Part shown: one piece after another, positions 1-11,619 of the stretch
Layout of the letters: the number at the start of each line of letters is the position of its first letter
How positions within the stretch are numbered: the stretch's first letter is position 1
Assembly (NCBI GenBank): GCA_023374025.1
Contig: SIJG01000002.1
Span: 1,523,790 to 1,587,789 of the forward strand
Length of the DNA: 64,000 nucleotides
From: Heterodera schachtii
Taxonomy: Eukaryota; Nematoda; Chromadorea; Rhabditida; Heteroderidae
Direction of reading: 5' to 3'
The notes under the pieces: generated by a model
The model's database searches: none
What the model was told of the DNA's origin: nothing
The model's input: only the letters and a program-made list of their open reading frames with translations
Made by a program: the position numbers and the translations under genes

Positions 1-38
1 CAGTGACATCTGAACCCACCAAACTGTTTTCGTTTCAC

Positions 39-595
39 TTTAATTGGCCCGAACCTTCCAATTGAATGAATTCCTTTGGTGGACCTAAATTTGGTGAACC
101 TTCAAACAAACAAAAAATAAATGATGAATGCCATCAAAAATTTTTGTAATTTTTTAGTTAAAACCATTTTCGTCCAATAAAATCTGTCGGCATCCGTAAA
201 ATCGGGGGATGAGCATGGCCAACTCCTTCAGCAGTGTGCCCTCCACTTCGTCCGTTTCTTCGCAATTGATCCCTTGGCCCTCACAAATTGCTGCGATCCG
301 TCGGTAAAATCCTATCTCACGTTGGCCTCGAATTCCCTCCTGAACCAACTTCAGAATTACATCGGTTCGGCCACGTTCGTGCAAAATGCCTAAAAACCAA
401 AAATTTTCAAATTTTAAAAGAAATCAAAAACCCACCAATTTGCCTTACGCCATTACGTATAACAGAAGGAAGATGACCCGCTATTTGATTTTGATACCAT
501 CTGCCATAATTAGGGGAAAAGAAAGGGCATTTATTAATGAGCCTTAAATTTGAGTCAAACTCGAAGTCCGGCGGGAGTTCGGCGTTTACATCCAT
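39..595 (-). CDS. Inositol polyphosphate (multi)kinase-like protein, 5' part, runs off window
   Basis: Three minus-strand exons join in phase: 436-595 (ATG at 595), 165-389 and 39-99, where a donor GTGAAACG at 31-38 leads off the window. The peptide has an N-terminal stretch with QIAGH, then IGIL, a VILKLVQ segment, the block RGQREIGFYRRI and later IPRFYG. These correspond in order to the IPK-superfamily N-lobe (Q-V-A-G-H, LKP-Q, RG-REI-FY, P-YYG), the ATP-binding half of kinases that phosphorylate inositol phosphates. The catalytic P-x-x-x-D-x-K-x-G segment would lie beyond the left edge and is not seen. Seen: frames and motifs. Inferred: the family. A choline-kinase-like protein is the main alternative, but the RGQREI-FY block fits IPK better. 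Confidence 0.5.
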
Positions 596-724
596 AAGCC
601 ACAATTAAAAGAATTTAAATAATAGATTAACAGCACCTAACTTTATTGGAATTCGAATTTCATCTAAATGCTTAGGTATTCACTTTATGCAATTTTATTG
701 TTTGTACTTTGTTTTGTAGGTAAA

Positions 725-1364
725 CACGGCGATTCAATTTTGGGCTCCAAGTACAATTAAGTTGGTTTTTTCGTCTTAGTGGTCTGTGAGTTAGTCATCA
801 AAAGGGGGGTCTCAGGTTCAAATCCTCCTTATGTTGTGTGTTAATTCCAATTTCTGCTTTTAAAGAAGAAGGAAGAATTATTTTTTATTAATAAAAGTTT
901 TCGTGTCAAAAAAAAATCATATTCAAAAAGCGTTGGTTACGTACAGCATCGACAATTTTATGTAATTTTTTTAGCTTATAACTTTGTCAATAATAGATCA
1001 AATAAAACCATTTTATGCTCATTTTGAAGGGAAAATTCTGAAGAATCTGCATAAGTTAACCTCATGCTTTAAGAAAATAGCTTATTAGCTGAAAAATGAT
1101 AGAAAACATTGAATTTGTTGTCCTTGAAAAAAATTTTTTCCTATTGACCAATTTTCTTGAAATTTTGCATAGGCCCATATTTTGACCTCCTCTATCGATT
1201 CTAAGTTTATTTTGTGAAAGTTAAGTTTTTAACTCGAGATCGGCTCTTCTATTTTATCAAGGGAAAACCCAAAAAAAATTTAAGTTTTGCAAAGTTTTGG
1301 CGTTCTGATTACTAAATAAATAATAAACTTATTTGCACTGGGAGACCAAAATTGAATCGCCGTG
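725..1364. mobile_element. 640-bp non-autonomous DNA transposon (MITE)
   Basis: Two 24-bp terminal inverted repeats with one mismatch bound the element. The left end begins CACGGCGATTCAATTTTGG and its reverse complement closes the right end at 1364. TAAA occurs directly outside both ends (721-724 and 1365-1368), the expected signature of a target-site duplication (TAAA, or TA within it). The interior is AT-rich with no open frame of note, so it could only move using a transposase made elsewhere. TA-type flanks suggest a Tc1/mariner relative, but the family is an inference. Confidence 0.75.
777..835 (+). other. tRNA-like (pol III B-box-like) segment inside the MITE
   Basis: The segment ends in GGTTCAAATCC, one mismatch from the tRNA B-box/T-loop consensus GGTTCGANTCC, at about 812-822, and has a weak A-box-like TAGTGG upstream at about 780. 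No cloverleaf can be folded by eye. It may be a decayed tRNA or SINE remnant, or chance. Confidence 0.2.
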
Positions 1365-1413
1365 TAAAAGAAAAGGCGCGCTGACAAAAGCACTACATGA
1401 CAAAATCACTACT

Positions 1414-1495
1414 GACAAAATCCCTACATGACAAAATCCCTACTCAGCAAAAATTGACAAAATCCCTACTCAGCCAAAAATGACAAAATCCCTAC
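1414..1495 (+). repeat. MULE terminal inverted repeat, left arm
   Basis: This 82-bp segment is the exact reverse complement of 4494-4575. It is made of four copies of GACAAAATCCCTAC separated by CATG, TCAGC and similar spacers; further looser copies continue to about 1590. Confidence 0.85.
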
Positions 1496-1722
1496 TGACA
1501 AAATCCCTACATGACAAAATCCCTACCCAGCAAAAAAATGACAAAATCCCTACTAACCTTGAAAATGACAAAATCCCTACCAAAAACACCGACAGTTAAA
1601 AAAGTTCTTTTTTTCGAATATATTTTTAAACCAAAAAAGTGAAAAAAGCAGTAACAACGGGATAATGTGATAAGAAAAATAGGGTTTAATATTAAAAAGG
1701 CGCATCAATCTTATCAATTTGC

Positions 1723-3966
1723 TTAATCATCTTCCGAATCGACATCGCTTTCATTGTTCCTAACATGGAGACCACCAACGAAGCCCTGCATCACCAAGCC
1801 CAAAAGATTGCACACTTCCATCAGTTCTTCATTCGTTCCGAACCTTGCTGTTTCCAAAATTTCGACCACTCGCTGCTCTTTGATAACGTATTTGGGCCGA
1901 CGATTTCTGATTTTGCCTAAGCGTATAGCTTGCGCAATGTCTCTCTGTTTGTCGATGTCCTTGACGAACGCTGCCAAGAAAGCACCCAGTGAAGGATGAT
2001 GATTTAGGTCACGCTGAAACCAATTTGTCAAAACAGCGAGCATTGTAAAAAACGAACCGCAAATTGGCCATGGGCGGACTCCATCCCGTTGTTTGTGCGT
2101 TCGAGTGCCGCCTGTGCTCTGTCGTAGACGTTCCAAAAGTCGACATTGTATTTTGGAGGCCGGGTGATTGGAAGATTCCATCGGTGTCCACGTCCAATTC
2201 CGTCGTCTATGGATGACATCGTGGATGTTGAAGGTCCTGGGGAAGGACGCCCAAACTGGACCACATACGAGTGGTCTCCGGACAGAGTTGAGAAATCAGT
2301 CGATTCCATCGAAAGTGTGAGGAGGCGACTACCTAAAATATTTTGATTTTTTCATTGCTGCTTGGTTAAAACATATGTATTGTATTTGAAGACCTGCTCA
2401 AGAAGGAAATGTGTTGGGGCTCAAAAGCCACAATACCGAGCCTTTGTTCAGCTTGCGTGAGACCAATGAACGTTTTGGCTACGTAGGACAGCCACGCCTG
2501 CATACCCAGTGGCGCCCTTTCTGTTGTCAAAGCAAACGCTCTGCGCACGTGCATGGGTGGCAGAAGTGCCAATGTCAAAACTTTCCTAAAAAGAAAAACC
2601 AACCAAAATTCGTGTGAAATTTTTAAAAGGTACCTGAAAGTCCGGTGGACATTCTTCCTTTCCTCTTCCGCTTCCTCATCATTCCCATTGAACAGGTTGA
2701 AAATCCCTAACGATTTCGCCTTTCTGAAGAGACACTGCGCCCAGTGGAAATTGCAGCCGCTCTGCAAAGCCTCCGGGAAGACTTCACGCGCGGCTCTCAT
2801 CATACTCTTTTCAAAATCTGTGATAACTAGATGGAGGGGGGGGGGCGAGTGAGTGAGTACAAAATTAGGCACAAACTTCGTGCGGGAGCAGATGCGACGG
2901 CGTTCCCGATGGCACTGAGCGCTTCTCGATAGAAGCGGCTGTTCTTCCCTGGGAGGAGTGCTTGCGCACAGACGACCATCCGTTTGTCAACGTACGCTCC
3001 AACGATGAAGACTTGCGTCCACTGTGTGGGAGCTGAACGAAAAGTCCCGTCCAAACTCCAACGGCGGTTACGTCTCAATACGTCGAGAAGCTACAAACAA
3101 AACAAAAATAAATAAAGAAAATTTTAAACAAAAAACTTTTGAATGGCTGAACACCTAACAACAGCCGCATCGTTTATGCGCCGCGTCCGACTGTCATATA
3201 TCAGTACTGATTCACCGTCCTTATTCAACAACTCTGGCGCAAGTCTAATTTCCAGTGGATTTGCTCGATTCACAGCTCAAACTAGCTTGTTTTTGGCCCT
3301 TAAATTATTTGCTATTGGCTATTAAACAATGGATTATAACCGATATGCCATCCTATCCAATGCGTCGTTGGTGCCCATCTGGTCAAAGGTTTCATCGGCA
3401 GTTCCTGCTTTGACATGTGCTCGCGTTTGGGATGGTTTCATTTGTGGGTTGTCTTTGATGGCCTGTTTGATCTGCGCTCTTCCCGTCTCTGCTGACTGTT
3501 GTGCCAAAACAGCGCAATGATTGTGTTCGTCAGGGCCTAATAGTCCTGTCATTATTTGTTCATCATCGAGACGTGCCGTCGCCCGGCATGTTTGTTGACA
3601 ACAACTGAACCACTTGAACCGGTTTCTGACGAATTTGTATCCTAAAAACCACCCCGCCCTTTACCACCCCGCCCTCAGCCTTCACCTCGCGAATCAGGCG
3701 CTGCGCCTTCTTAATGCTGGCCAGGGTGCGGGAGGGCCACCCCTTCTTCTTCGCCTGGGCGTCAAACACGGCCACCTTCTCCTGGCTGAACTGCCCGGCC
3801 ATCGTCTTCTGTGTTGATTAAGTAAGGAACCGATGCTGATGCTTTTCGGCACACAGACTTTCAAAAATGCCTCCTCCTCGTCCATCCACGGCGTGCCACA
3901 GAGGCCTCCACCCGTCTTCGGAACAAAACGGGCCGCGACCGGGCTCTGCTCTCCTTTCTTTGGCAT
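1723..3966 (-). CDS. MULE transposase with SANT-like and FLYWCH domains
   Basis: The ATG at 3966 opens a Lys-rich N-terminus. A 52-bp intron joins MDEEEAFLK to a segment containing KKKGWPSRTLASIKK, together resembling a SANT/Myb DNA-binding domain. A FLYWCH zinc-finger-like block follows (about 3420-3640: GYKFVRNRFKWFSCC, then C, then HNH). The MULE catalytic core comes next: SLDGTF (first Asp, about 3050), VITDFEKSM (second Asp, about 2820), the C-x2-H-type GCNFHW, and the conserved RTNN-GMESAH region near 2080-2100. A 44-bp intron then leads to RDLNHHPSLGAF and the acidic C-terminus, stop at 1723. The remaining introns near 2310-2370, 2600-2640, 3080-3130 and 3310-3340 were not resolved. 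No disabling stop was found in the exons I traced, so the gene may be intact. Confidence 0.7.
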
Positions 3967-4010
3967 TTTTTAATAATTTTGCTATAAAGCAATGATTAAG
4001 TAAGGAACCG

Positions 4011-4328
4011 ATGGTCACTCAGCCGCTTATTCCGAATCCTAGTACTTATTTCTGTGCTTAATCCCAGCATGGGCATGTGCTTGCGACACTTTAATGCTTG
4101 CGACACTTTCAAAGCTATGGTCACTCAGCCGCTTATTCCGAATCCTAGTACTTATTTCTGTGCTTAATCCCAGCATGGGCATGTGCTTGCGACACTTTAG
4201 TGCTTGCGACACTTTTAAAGCTATGGTCATGCAGCCGCTTATTCCGAATCCTAGTACTTATTTCTGTGCTTAATCCCAGCATGGGCATGTGCTTGCGACA
4301 CTTTAGTGCTTGCGACACTTTCAAAGCT
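4011..4328. repeat. 106-bp tandem repeat, 3 copies
   Basis: Copies at 4011-4116, 4117-4222 and 4223-4328 differ at only a few positions (for example CACTCAG versus CATGCAG). They lie between the transposase start and the right terminal repeat. A 20-bp direct repeat beginning GATTAAGTAAGGAACCGATG also occurs at 3816 and 3994. Confidence 0.9.
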
Positions 4329-4493
4329 AATTTAGACTTTCTCAAACCAGACTTGCACAAATATACAAAGCGCTAATCTTTTTCAATAACTTATACTTCA
4401 TGAACTTGTAACAGATTATTTCCAGTCCTAGTACATCCTAATACTTACATAACCCCTCACCAGTCCACGGAAGCATCGTAGGGATTTTGTCAT

Positions 4494-4575
4494 GTAGGGA
4501 TTTTGTCATTTTTGGCTGAGTAGGGATTTTGTCAATTTTTGCTGAGTAGGGATTTTGTCATGTAGGGATTTTGTC
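4494..4575 (-). repeat. MULE terminal inverted repeat, right arm
   Basis: Exact reverse complement of 1414-1495, with repeated GTAGGGATTTTGTC units. One more partial unit lies outside at 4478-4490. Confidence 0.85.
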
Positions 4576-4589
4576 GGCACACGAAAGAA

Positions 4590-5356
4590 AAATTTAAAAA
4601 CAAAATTTATTCATTATTTTTTTACTTTGGCGTATCGCTTAAATTCAAAGTGGGGTTTCAGCGGTCCTCTTCTTTTTGAAGATTAGCAAAAAGAACGATA
4701 CTTATTGTATTGAAATCTATCTATACATTAGAGATAAATTTTGTATCTACATATAAAACAGTAGCGATTTTAACAACAAAAAAAAACAGTTCTGTTTTTC
4801 CAATTAAATAAATACCAAAATTAACAAATTTAATAAATGCAAATAATTAATCCAATGATGGCATTCGCTGAAGCCTTTTCACTTTTCATTTTTTGCTTCT
4901 CACGGCATGGCATTCCGCCGTTGGATGAATGATAATCAAACAGCATTTTCGGACCGTAAACAAAAAGTGTGTGACACGCAGCGGCGGGCGGTAGCAGTAC
5001 TTCGTGTCGTGTTCCCCCTCCTCCTCCTCCTCTGTTGTGCTCTGTGGTGCCCCCTTTCCCTCTGATAAGGGAAAATGGTGGCGAATTTTGTCGGTCCGTC
5101 CGTCTTTTCTAATCGTTCATTCTCTCAATAATTTTTCTCCTCCATTGATTAAGCCAATAATAAAAAGATTGTGTAACAATTTATGAAAAATAATAAATTC
5201 ATTGGAATTGACCAACAAAAGTTGCTTAAACTGTGAAAATGCCAACCAATCCGAATTGCCTTTTAATCACTTTGATCTTCTGATTGTGAGTTTAGCTTTG
5301 TTTCTTCCAACAACACATTAATTAATTGTTGTCCTAATTAAAAATAACATGTAAAA
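4590..5356. other. Intergenic, likely promoter side of the MARVEL gene
   Basis: AT-rich DNA with a GC-rich patch near 4980-5060. No open frame with coding character was seen on either strand. Confidence 0.5.
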
Positions 5357-6432
5357 ATGGCAGCAAAGGAACTGTTCCTTGCCCAGCAGCCCGACCTGTT
5401 CAAGCCGATTCAATCCGTAAGTCACTCTCCCCCAAAAGCCCGACCTGTTCAAGCCGATTCAGTCCGTAAGTCACTCTCCCCCAAAAGCCCGACCTGTTCA
5501 TGCCGGTCTCCTCCCCCCCCTCCCATCCCTCTCATTTTCTGTCGCTTCTCCCTATTTTCAGCCCAATTGTGATGCCATTATATGCCACTCCTCCTTCTCA
5601 GATCAATGCCGTGCTCATACTGATCTGTCTCGGCTCCTCCACCGCCGTGCCGGGCATTGGCGTTCTTTGGTTCATCGGCCTTTGCTCTCTGATCGTCTCA
5701 GTGACCGCCACGGTGATCTTTCTGCTGAACCGTGAAAATGGCTTGTCCGGCGTCACCATCTCCGGCGCTTTTCTCCCCTGGGGCGTCATTGTGGGGACAA
5801 TTGATGACCACTCAATTATTTAATTAACATCGCAGGAATTTGTCTATTCGTCTGTCCTCACGCTGCTCTGCGGGGTGGGCTTTTGGCTTGCATTCGGCTT
5901 TGCCTCCCACGTGCCGGACAATGGCCATTCGGCCGGCTACATTTTCGCGGGGGTAATTAAGCTTTAAGTGAAGAATTGAAATTTACTTCAAATTGTGATT
6001 GGAATACGATACGAATAACCACTGGGGATATCAAAAATGCCAACTAAAATGCCGAAATCTTGGGGATGGAATTGCGAAAGCAAACCATCCTTCCTTCTAT
6101 GCTCTGAGAGTCTTGGTTTTGTCTAATTGATGTGCCGTGGGTCAAACGCTAAACATACAATAATATGCCGGAGGAAATGCCAAAATTGACAGAGTCGCGA
6201 GAATCTCGATGCTTCTTCTCATTTTCACTCCACCCAATCTTTTAAGATTTTCCTGGTGGCCCAAGTGGCCTGCTATGCCATCCCCGTGCTGATCATTTAC
6301 GATCGGAGCCGAACGGACGGCCCGGCAGCCGCCGGACACGAACAAATCGCCAACGTACATCCGTTTGGAGTCACCACGGACGGATGTGAGCAGCACTACC
6401 AGTCAATGCAACATGAACGTCCCATTGTCTGA
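5357..6432 (+). CDS. MARVEL-domain four-transmembrane protein (CMTM-like)
   Basis: Four exons join in phase 0: 5357-5416, 5602-5784, 5836-5952 and 6247-6432, giving about 181 aa. After a short N-terminus (MAAKELFLAQQ) there are four hydrophobic segments: VLILICLGSS, then FIGLCSLIVSVTATVIFLL, then VLTLLCGVGFWLAFGFA, then FLVAQVACYAIPVLIIY. A hydrophilic, His/Gln-rich cytosolic tail ends the protein. The spacing and a polar residue pattern fit the MARVEL fold of membrane-apposition and vesicle-trafficking proteins such as chemokine-like-factor (CMTM) members. The family call rests on topology rather than a diagnostic motif. The exon 1 donor lies inside a 49-bp tandem duplication. It is convergent with the peptide-transporter gene. 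Confidence 0.65.
5390..5503 (+). repeat. 49-bp tandem duplication spanning a 5' splice site
   Basis: Copies start at 5390, 5439 and (partial) 5488. The first two each contain TCCGTAAGT, so the exon 1 donor exists twice, 49 nt apart. Using the second donor would add 49 nt and shift the frame. Confidence 0.9.
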
Positions 6433-7030
6433 CATTGCCAAAGTTCCGTTCGCATTGACTCCTCCCATTTTTGGCCAAATTTCACCATTTTTTTGTTTAT
6501 TTAATTATTAAACAGTAATTGCAATTGTTTAATTATTTCGTTTTTTGCAAATGTCAAAATTATTATTACTATATCCTTCAATCACTCTTTATGATACACT
6601 GGGCCAACAAATTTGAATTTAAACCAACGGTTATGGACTAAAAATGAACACAGAAAACAGTGTTATGTGGTTACGGTATACAATGGTTGGGGTGATCAAT
6701 AATATTACGGTGGGCATTAAATGGGGGAAAATTATGCCAAATAAAAAAAGGAAATAAATCAGAGACAAACAAATATAAAAAGGGGGGGGGGGAGAAGACA
6801 GAACAGAGATGAGATCAGTGGGAGAATGTTTTGCCCATCCCTTTGACAAAAGCGTGAAACAGAGAAGAGAAACAACACAAAATAATAATAATACAGTAGG
6901 AATTAATTTTGAATTCTGTAAAAAATACAAATTTTGAAGGGATTTGCTTAAATTGCTGAAATTTGGCCAACCATTGGCCCAAAAAGAAAGAGTGTGCCGC
7001 TTTCTCTCCCGTGCCACTTTCTTTCGCTGC
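6433..7030. other. Intergenic between two convergent 3' ends
   Basis: AT-rich, with a run of about 11 G at 6782-6792. No supported gene. Confidence 0.5.
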
Positions 7031-10000
7031 TCATCTGTCCGCTTTTTCGATCAGTGCCGGGGGCGGAAGCCCCGCGACGGCGCCTCTGCCCAACTCCAAG
7101 CGGTCGTCGTCGCTGCGCCGGTCGCTGCTGCTGCTGCTGTACTCGTCGCTGGAGCGACGGCTCCGTTCCGGCGAGTCGGGAATTTCCAAATTGTGTTCTT
7201 GAGAAAGGGATAATTAATTAATTACTGTGCAATGATACGGTGTGGAATGTTTACAGTAATAAAGTGGGTGTTTAATTATAGCAATTACCGTCCACATATT
7301 TGTAACGCATCGCCAACAGAACGAACAGACCGATGACGGCGAACATCAAAGCGGCATAGATGAAGAACTCCTCCACCGGGTCGGAGATTTGGACTTGCGA
7401 AATGACCTGATTAAAAGGAATGGAGAGATTAACCGTATAAAAAATAATATTAGAATAAATTTATTAATGGCCCAAAATTTAAAATTAGAGAATTAAAAGA
7501 AAAAAAAATTATTTAATCGTAAAAATATATTATAAATATTAAAATATGCAATAAAAGCATAATCATAATAATATTAATTGGCTGCAATAATTATAGTTTT
7601 ATTTACAATGTCGATGATATTGCCGAAGAAAACAGTCAACAGCCAAAGAGCCTTAATAACATTGGGGGAAAATGTGTAACTAAACTAATTAGCGGATAAA
7701 TGCTTAATTGTTGGCACCTGCACAACACTTTTCATGCTCGGCGCCGCCTGGGAGTAGGAAAATTCCAACCCGGTGACGGACAGCAGAATTTCGCCGACAG
7801 TCATCACGAAAACCTGGGGCATTTGCCAGAGGATGTTCACCGAATTGGGCCGGACCAACTCGACAGGCTGTGGGAGGAGGATAAAGCAAATTGGAAATGG
7901 AAAAGCAAAGCACAAAAGGAGGGAGAGGGGGGGGGGGGGGGGGAAGGGAGACGGATTCCGAAAATAGGGAGGGGGGGGGGAATAATCAAAGTGGCAAAAA
8001 GCATTCAGATTCGAACTTAAATAGTGCCCATCCAATTTTTATACGCACACCGTCCCCCGACCCAAAAAAGATGCCATTTAACGGCTAGGCAAGAGTCTCG
8101 AGTCAGAAATAACATTCGAAAAATTTCCAGACTTTTTTTGTGTCTCAAATTCCCTCATTTTCGACAGGGATAATTCCTCCCCGCCCATTTTTAGGTGATT
8201 TGATTTGATTCTGTCCATTCGTGTTCACTTCGCTGTTGTTGGACGACACCAAATCGACCACATAAGCGGCGCCCATCCGCGCGTGCACTTCGATGCGTTC
8301 CGCGCACTTTGGCCTCTCATCGCCGCCGGCGCAGTCGCCGAACGCAATGTGATAGAATTGGGAGGTGCTGAAGAAGCCCGGCTGAATGTCGACGAACGCA
8401 CCGTTGGCCATGGTGGAGCTTGCGACTGCCTTAAGCGCCACAATTTTGGAAAATTCGGTTTTAATTGTCCCCTAATTGCCCTATGTGTCCTCCCTTCCTG
8501 CCCACCTTTCCCTGGTCGTCGAGTGCGTAACATTTGGCACCGTTTAGCGGCGAATTGGGCAGCAGCAGAAAGTAGAAGCGCGTTTTGCCCACGTCCGTTT
8601 TCTCCGTTGAATATGGAAATTGAACGCCCACCGAACTGAAAAGTGAACAAATGACGGATTAATGAGCATAATTAGTGCAATAATGGCCAATTAATGGTCA
8701 CTGGCCAATACAATAATTGGCCAATTAATGGTCACTGGCCAATTAAATAATTGGGCAATTAATGGTCACTGGCCACCCCATCCCCGTCACTAATTGCCGT
8801 GCCTTTTGTCCTCCAGCAAAAACAGTCCGACCACGCGACTCTTCGGCACTTTGGTGCCCAAATTCAATGAGAAGTTGAAATTGTCGTTGTCTTCTTGTGG
8901 CGTTTCATTGGTGCCGCCGAGTAATGAAAATGTGTAATTTTCTGCTCCGATGTGCACCTTTTGCTTCAGTTCATCGGGCAATTTGGCCGGCAAAATGAAG
9001 TCGGAATTGTTGGCACTGAATTGGCCCGAGTGATTGCCCAAACGTTGCAGAAAAACGTAGCCCGACTCGGGCTGGGGCTCCATCGTGTCGTTGACTTTGA
9101 TCTGATCGAGACGAATTGTTTTAGTGGGAATTTAATTTAAATTATTTTTAAATTAAATGCATTTTTAAATTAATCAAAATATATTTTTAATCGGGGCAAT
9201 TAACAAAGGTAATTACCAAAATTATGTAATTTACCTGCAAAAAGCCGGCCATGCAAAAGGCGACAGCAGCTAAAATTGTGCCGATGGCCATTTTCCGGAG
9301 AGGGGTCACTTTGCACATTTTATTTGTCGCTGCAGGGGGGGGATTTGTTAATTTACCATAATTAATTAGGCAATTAAAAGACAAATTGTTTAGTTTAACT
9401 CACTCGGATAAAGCCAAGCCTCGAAGAGAGGGACCAAAATGAGCACGAGCAGAGGGTTCAGCGTGTTCACTTGGTCGGGCAAAAGTGTAAACCAGCCAAT
9501 TCGGCCATCCATTCGCCGCGCTTGGAGCACCCAAGTGCTGCCCTGAGGGAAAAAGCCATGGAAATGAAAGGAAAAGCCAAAAGAAAAAGGATTTTGGGGG
9601 AAAAGCCATGAGACAATGCCATGAAAAGTGTTTAAAACCGCTTTTCCCACCTGTTGGTCGTACAATGCCCAGAAGAACACGATGGGAATGTACAGCACAA
9701 TAATGGCCAACATGCTTTTGACTCCGGCGATCAGATGCTCGTCGTACTTTGGTCGCGCGTAGTCCAACCAATGGTCGGGCGATCGCCGATGGCTTCGGCT
9801 TTTGCTTCCCCTGACAATTAAGAGGTAAATTATGTTATATTAGGCAATTTTCAGGGTTTAGCAAATGCCATCAATTGCTAAGGATTGGCGGAAACTATGA
9901 GTTTAAGCCCTCTAAGTGACAAAAAAAATTTGAGCATCGATGCCGCCGAATACGATGCGATAGCATTTTCTGATCACTTTGTCTTATCTCTGTGCTGGAC

Positions 10001-11610
10001 TTGATCAGCTCCCCTCCCCCGTTAATTATTCACCAGCATGTGTTGCGCATTTTGCGTCGGAGAGCGAAGAAAATGCAGCGGACGACCTTCCACAGAATGT
10101 TGCCCTTGTTGGCCGGTGTGATTTTGTAGTTGCGCCAGCCAAACAGAAAGGTGAGGAAGGCGACGAGCATCAGAAGGCCGGGGATGGCAAAAGCCAACGG
10201 AAAGCAATGGTCGGCACCAAGGCATTGGACAGTACGGAGCCGAGGGGTGATGCCCATGGCGAGCAGGGAGCCGGCATTGATGGCGAAGTAGAAGAACTGA
10301 ACGGAGGATTGATGATCACTTATATCATGGCAAATTGTATGGCAAACATCACTGATCAGGACCAATACTGATCAGCCTTGGAAAAAGTGGCAAAATTGAT
10401 TTGATTTAAAGGCTACTGATCAACAATTGGTTGTTGGTTCGTTGGCACCGATAACTGACCGAGAAGAACTGCGTTCGCTGCCTCTGCTGGTCGTCGCCGA
10501 ATTGGTCGGCCGCAAATGCCGACACACACGGCTTTATCCCGCCGGTGGCCAATGCGATCACGGCCAAGCCGGAATAGTCCAATGTTTTGCGGACCAAACT
10601 GTCCAAGACGGGAATGGCACCGACGGAGAGCAGCACATGGCCAAACACATAGACAAGGGACACCTGGCGAAGGCATCAACAAATTAAATGACGGAAAACG
10701 ATGTTAATTATAATGTGAAAAATTTAATTGCTTTTTGGTTTGGCCAAGAAAAAAACTCCGACGAAAAAAGCGATGGATTTGGAAAACTAAAAAAAGGGAG
10801 ATCAATTTGATCAGTTTAAGTTTAAAATCATTCCGTTTTTGCTCATTTTCTGTATTTATGAGTATAATAAAAATTTGAAAAATGGAATATTTTGCGCACC
10901 CAAAGAATGACGCGAAAACGGCCGAAGAAATTGTCGGCGAGAATGGAGCCGAACAGAGGGGAAAAGTAGGCAAGTGAGACGAACGAATGGTAAACGACTT
11001 TTGCAACACTGAAAAAACGGCACTTTTTTAAAAATGATTAATTAGGAAATGTTTAAAATTATTTTTATTACGTTTGCCCAGGGCATTCGATTAAAAAATG
11101 AGTTTCGTTTTTTAAATGCTCAAATTGTTATAATTAATAGGGATACGATTTATTAGTGCTAAAAACTGCCAAAATAGTTAGTTTTTAGGTTCAAAAAACC
11201 AAAATAGGTGCAAAAATGGGAAAATCAAGAAAAATAGGTAAAACCTAAAAAAATAATATCCCTAATAATTAATGGGTTAAAATTATTTAATTATATTTAT
11301 TAATAATATTGGTTTACTTGTCCGACAGTTTGTGGTCCACCACCAAATAAATGATCAGAATGGCACGCATGCCGTAGAAGGAGAAGCGCTCGCAAAATTC
11401 GTTGCCCAACATGAAAAAGACGCCCGTTGGGTACGAGCGGAGACTCTGCAAAATGCCCTCCTCTTTCTGCGGCTGCCGTGCCGCACCTTCGCACTCCGTC
11501 GAGTTGGGGCTGTATTTGCCTTTCTTCCGCCGTTGGGTGAATTCGGCGGCGCCATTGCCCACGGCATTTTTCAGTTGTTTTTGGGTGCTCAGATCGCCGA
11601 TGACAGTCAT
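7031..11610 (-). CDS. Proton-coupled oligopeptide transporter (PTR2/PEPT, SLC15 family)
   Basis: Fourteen exons keep phase throughout: 11318-11610, 10900-11008, 10460-10663, 10034-10296, 9651-9810, 9404-9542, 9235-9329, 8791-9101, 8506-8635, 8166-8429, 7718-7867, 7607-7651, 7289-7406, 7031-7197; 2448 nt, 815 aa. Signatures in order: NEFCERFSFYGMRA (helix 1), LATGGIKPCVSAFAADQF (PTR2 signature), FWALYDQQGSTWVLQARRMD (helix 7), then a long glycosylatable loop with several N-x-S/T (NHS, NNS, NYT, NET), the SMKSVVQALWLL helix and a final helix before an acidic Ser/Arg/Asp-rich tail. The family imports di- and tripeptides with protons at the gut apical membrane. The start at 11610 is the first in-frame Met, but a TTACAG acceptor at 11629 leaves an upstream exon possible. 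Confidence 0.93.
8691..8790. repeat. 34-bp tandem repeat in a transporter intron
   Basis: TTAATGGTCACTGGCCA recurs at 8691, 8725 and 8759, within the intron between exons 8506-8635 and 8791-9101. Confidence 0.8.
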
Positions 11611-11619
11611 TTGATTGGA

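Larger units (their letters stand above)
1381..4580 (-). mobile_element. Mutator-like (MULE) DNA transposon, possibly autonomous
   Basis: The element is about 3.2 kb, flanked by long inverted repeats built from the subrepeat TGACAAAATCCCTAC (several copies at 1386-1590, reverse complements at 4476-4575). A perfect 82-bp inverted repeat lies within these arrays (1414-1495 and 4494-4575). Between them is a minus-strand transposase gene with plausible introns. The exact ends and the target-site duplication cannot be fixed, because the left array is longer than the right and abuts the neighbouring MITE. Confidence 0.8.

Noticed and set aside
808..822. A functional tRNA gene at the B-box-like motif
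   Set aside because: No acceptor stem or anticodon arm can be formed around it.
1386..1590. CRISPR-like array of TGACAAAATCCCTAC units
   Set aside because: Spacers are short and not unique, units recur inverted at 4476-4575, and the context is a eukaryotic transposon terminus.
9390..9650. Reading through the transporter intron 9543-9650 as coding
   Set aside because: Splicing at 9651 and 9542 gives the conserved ALYDQQGS join; the intronic frame breaks the family motif.
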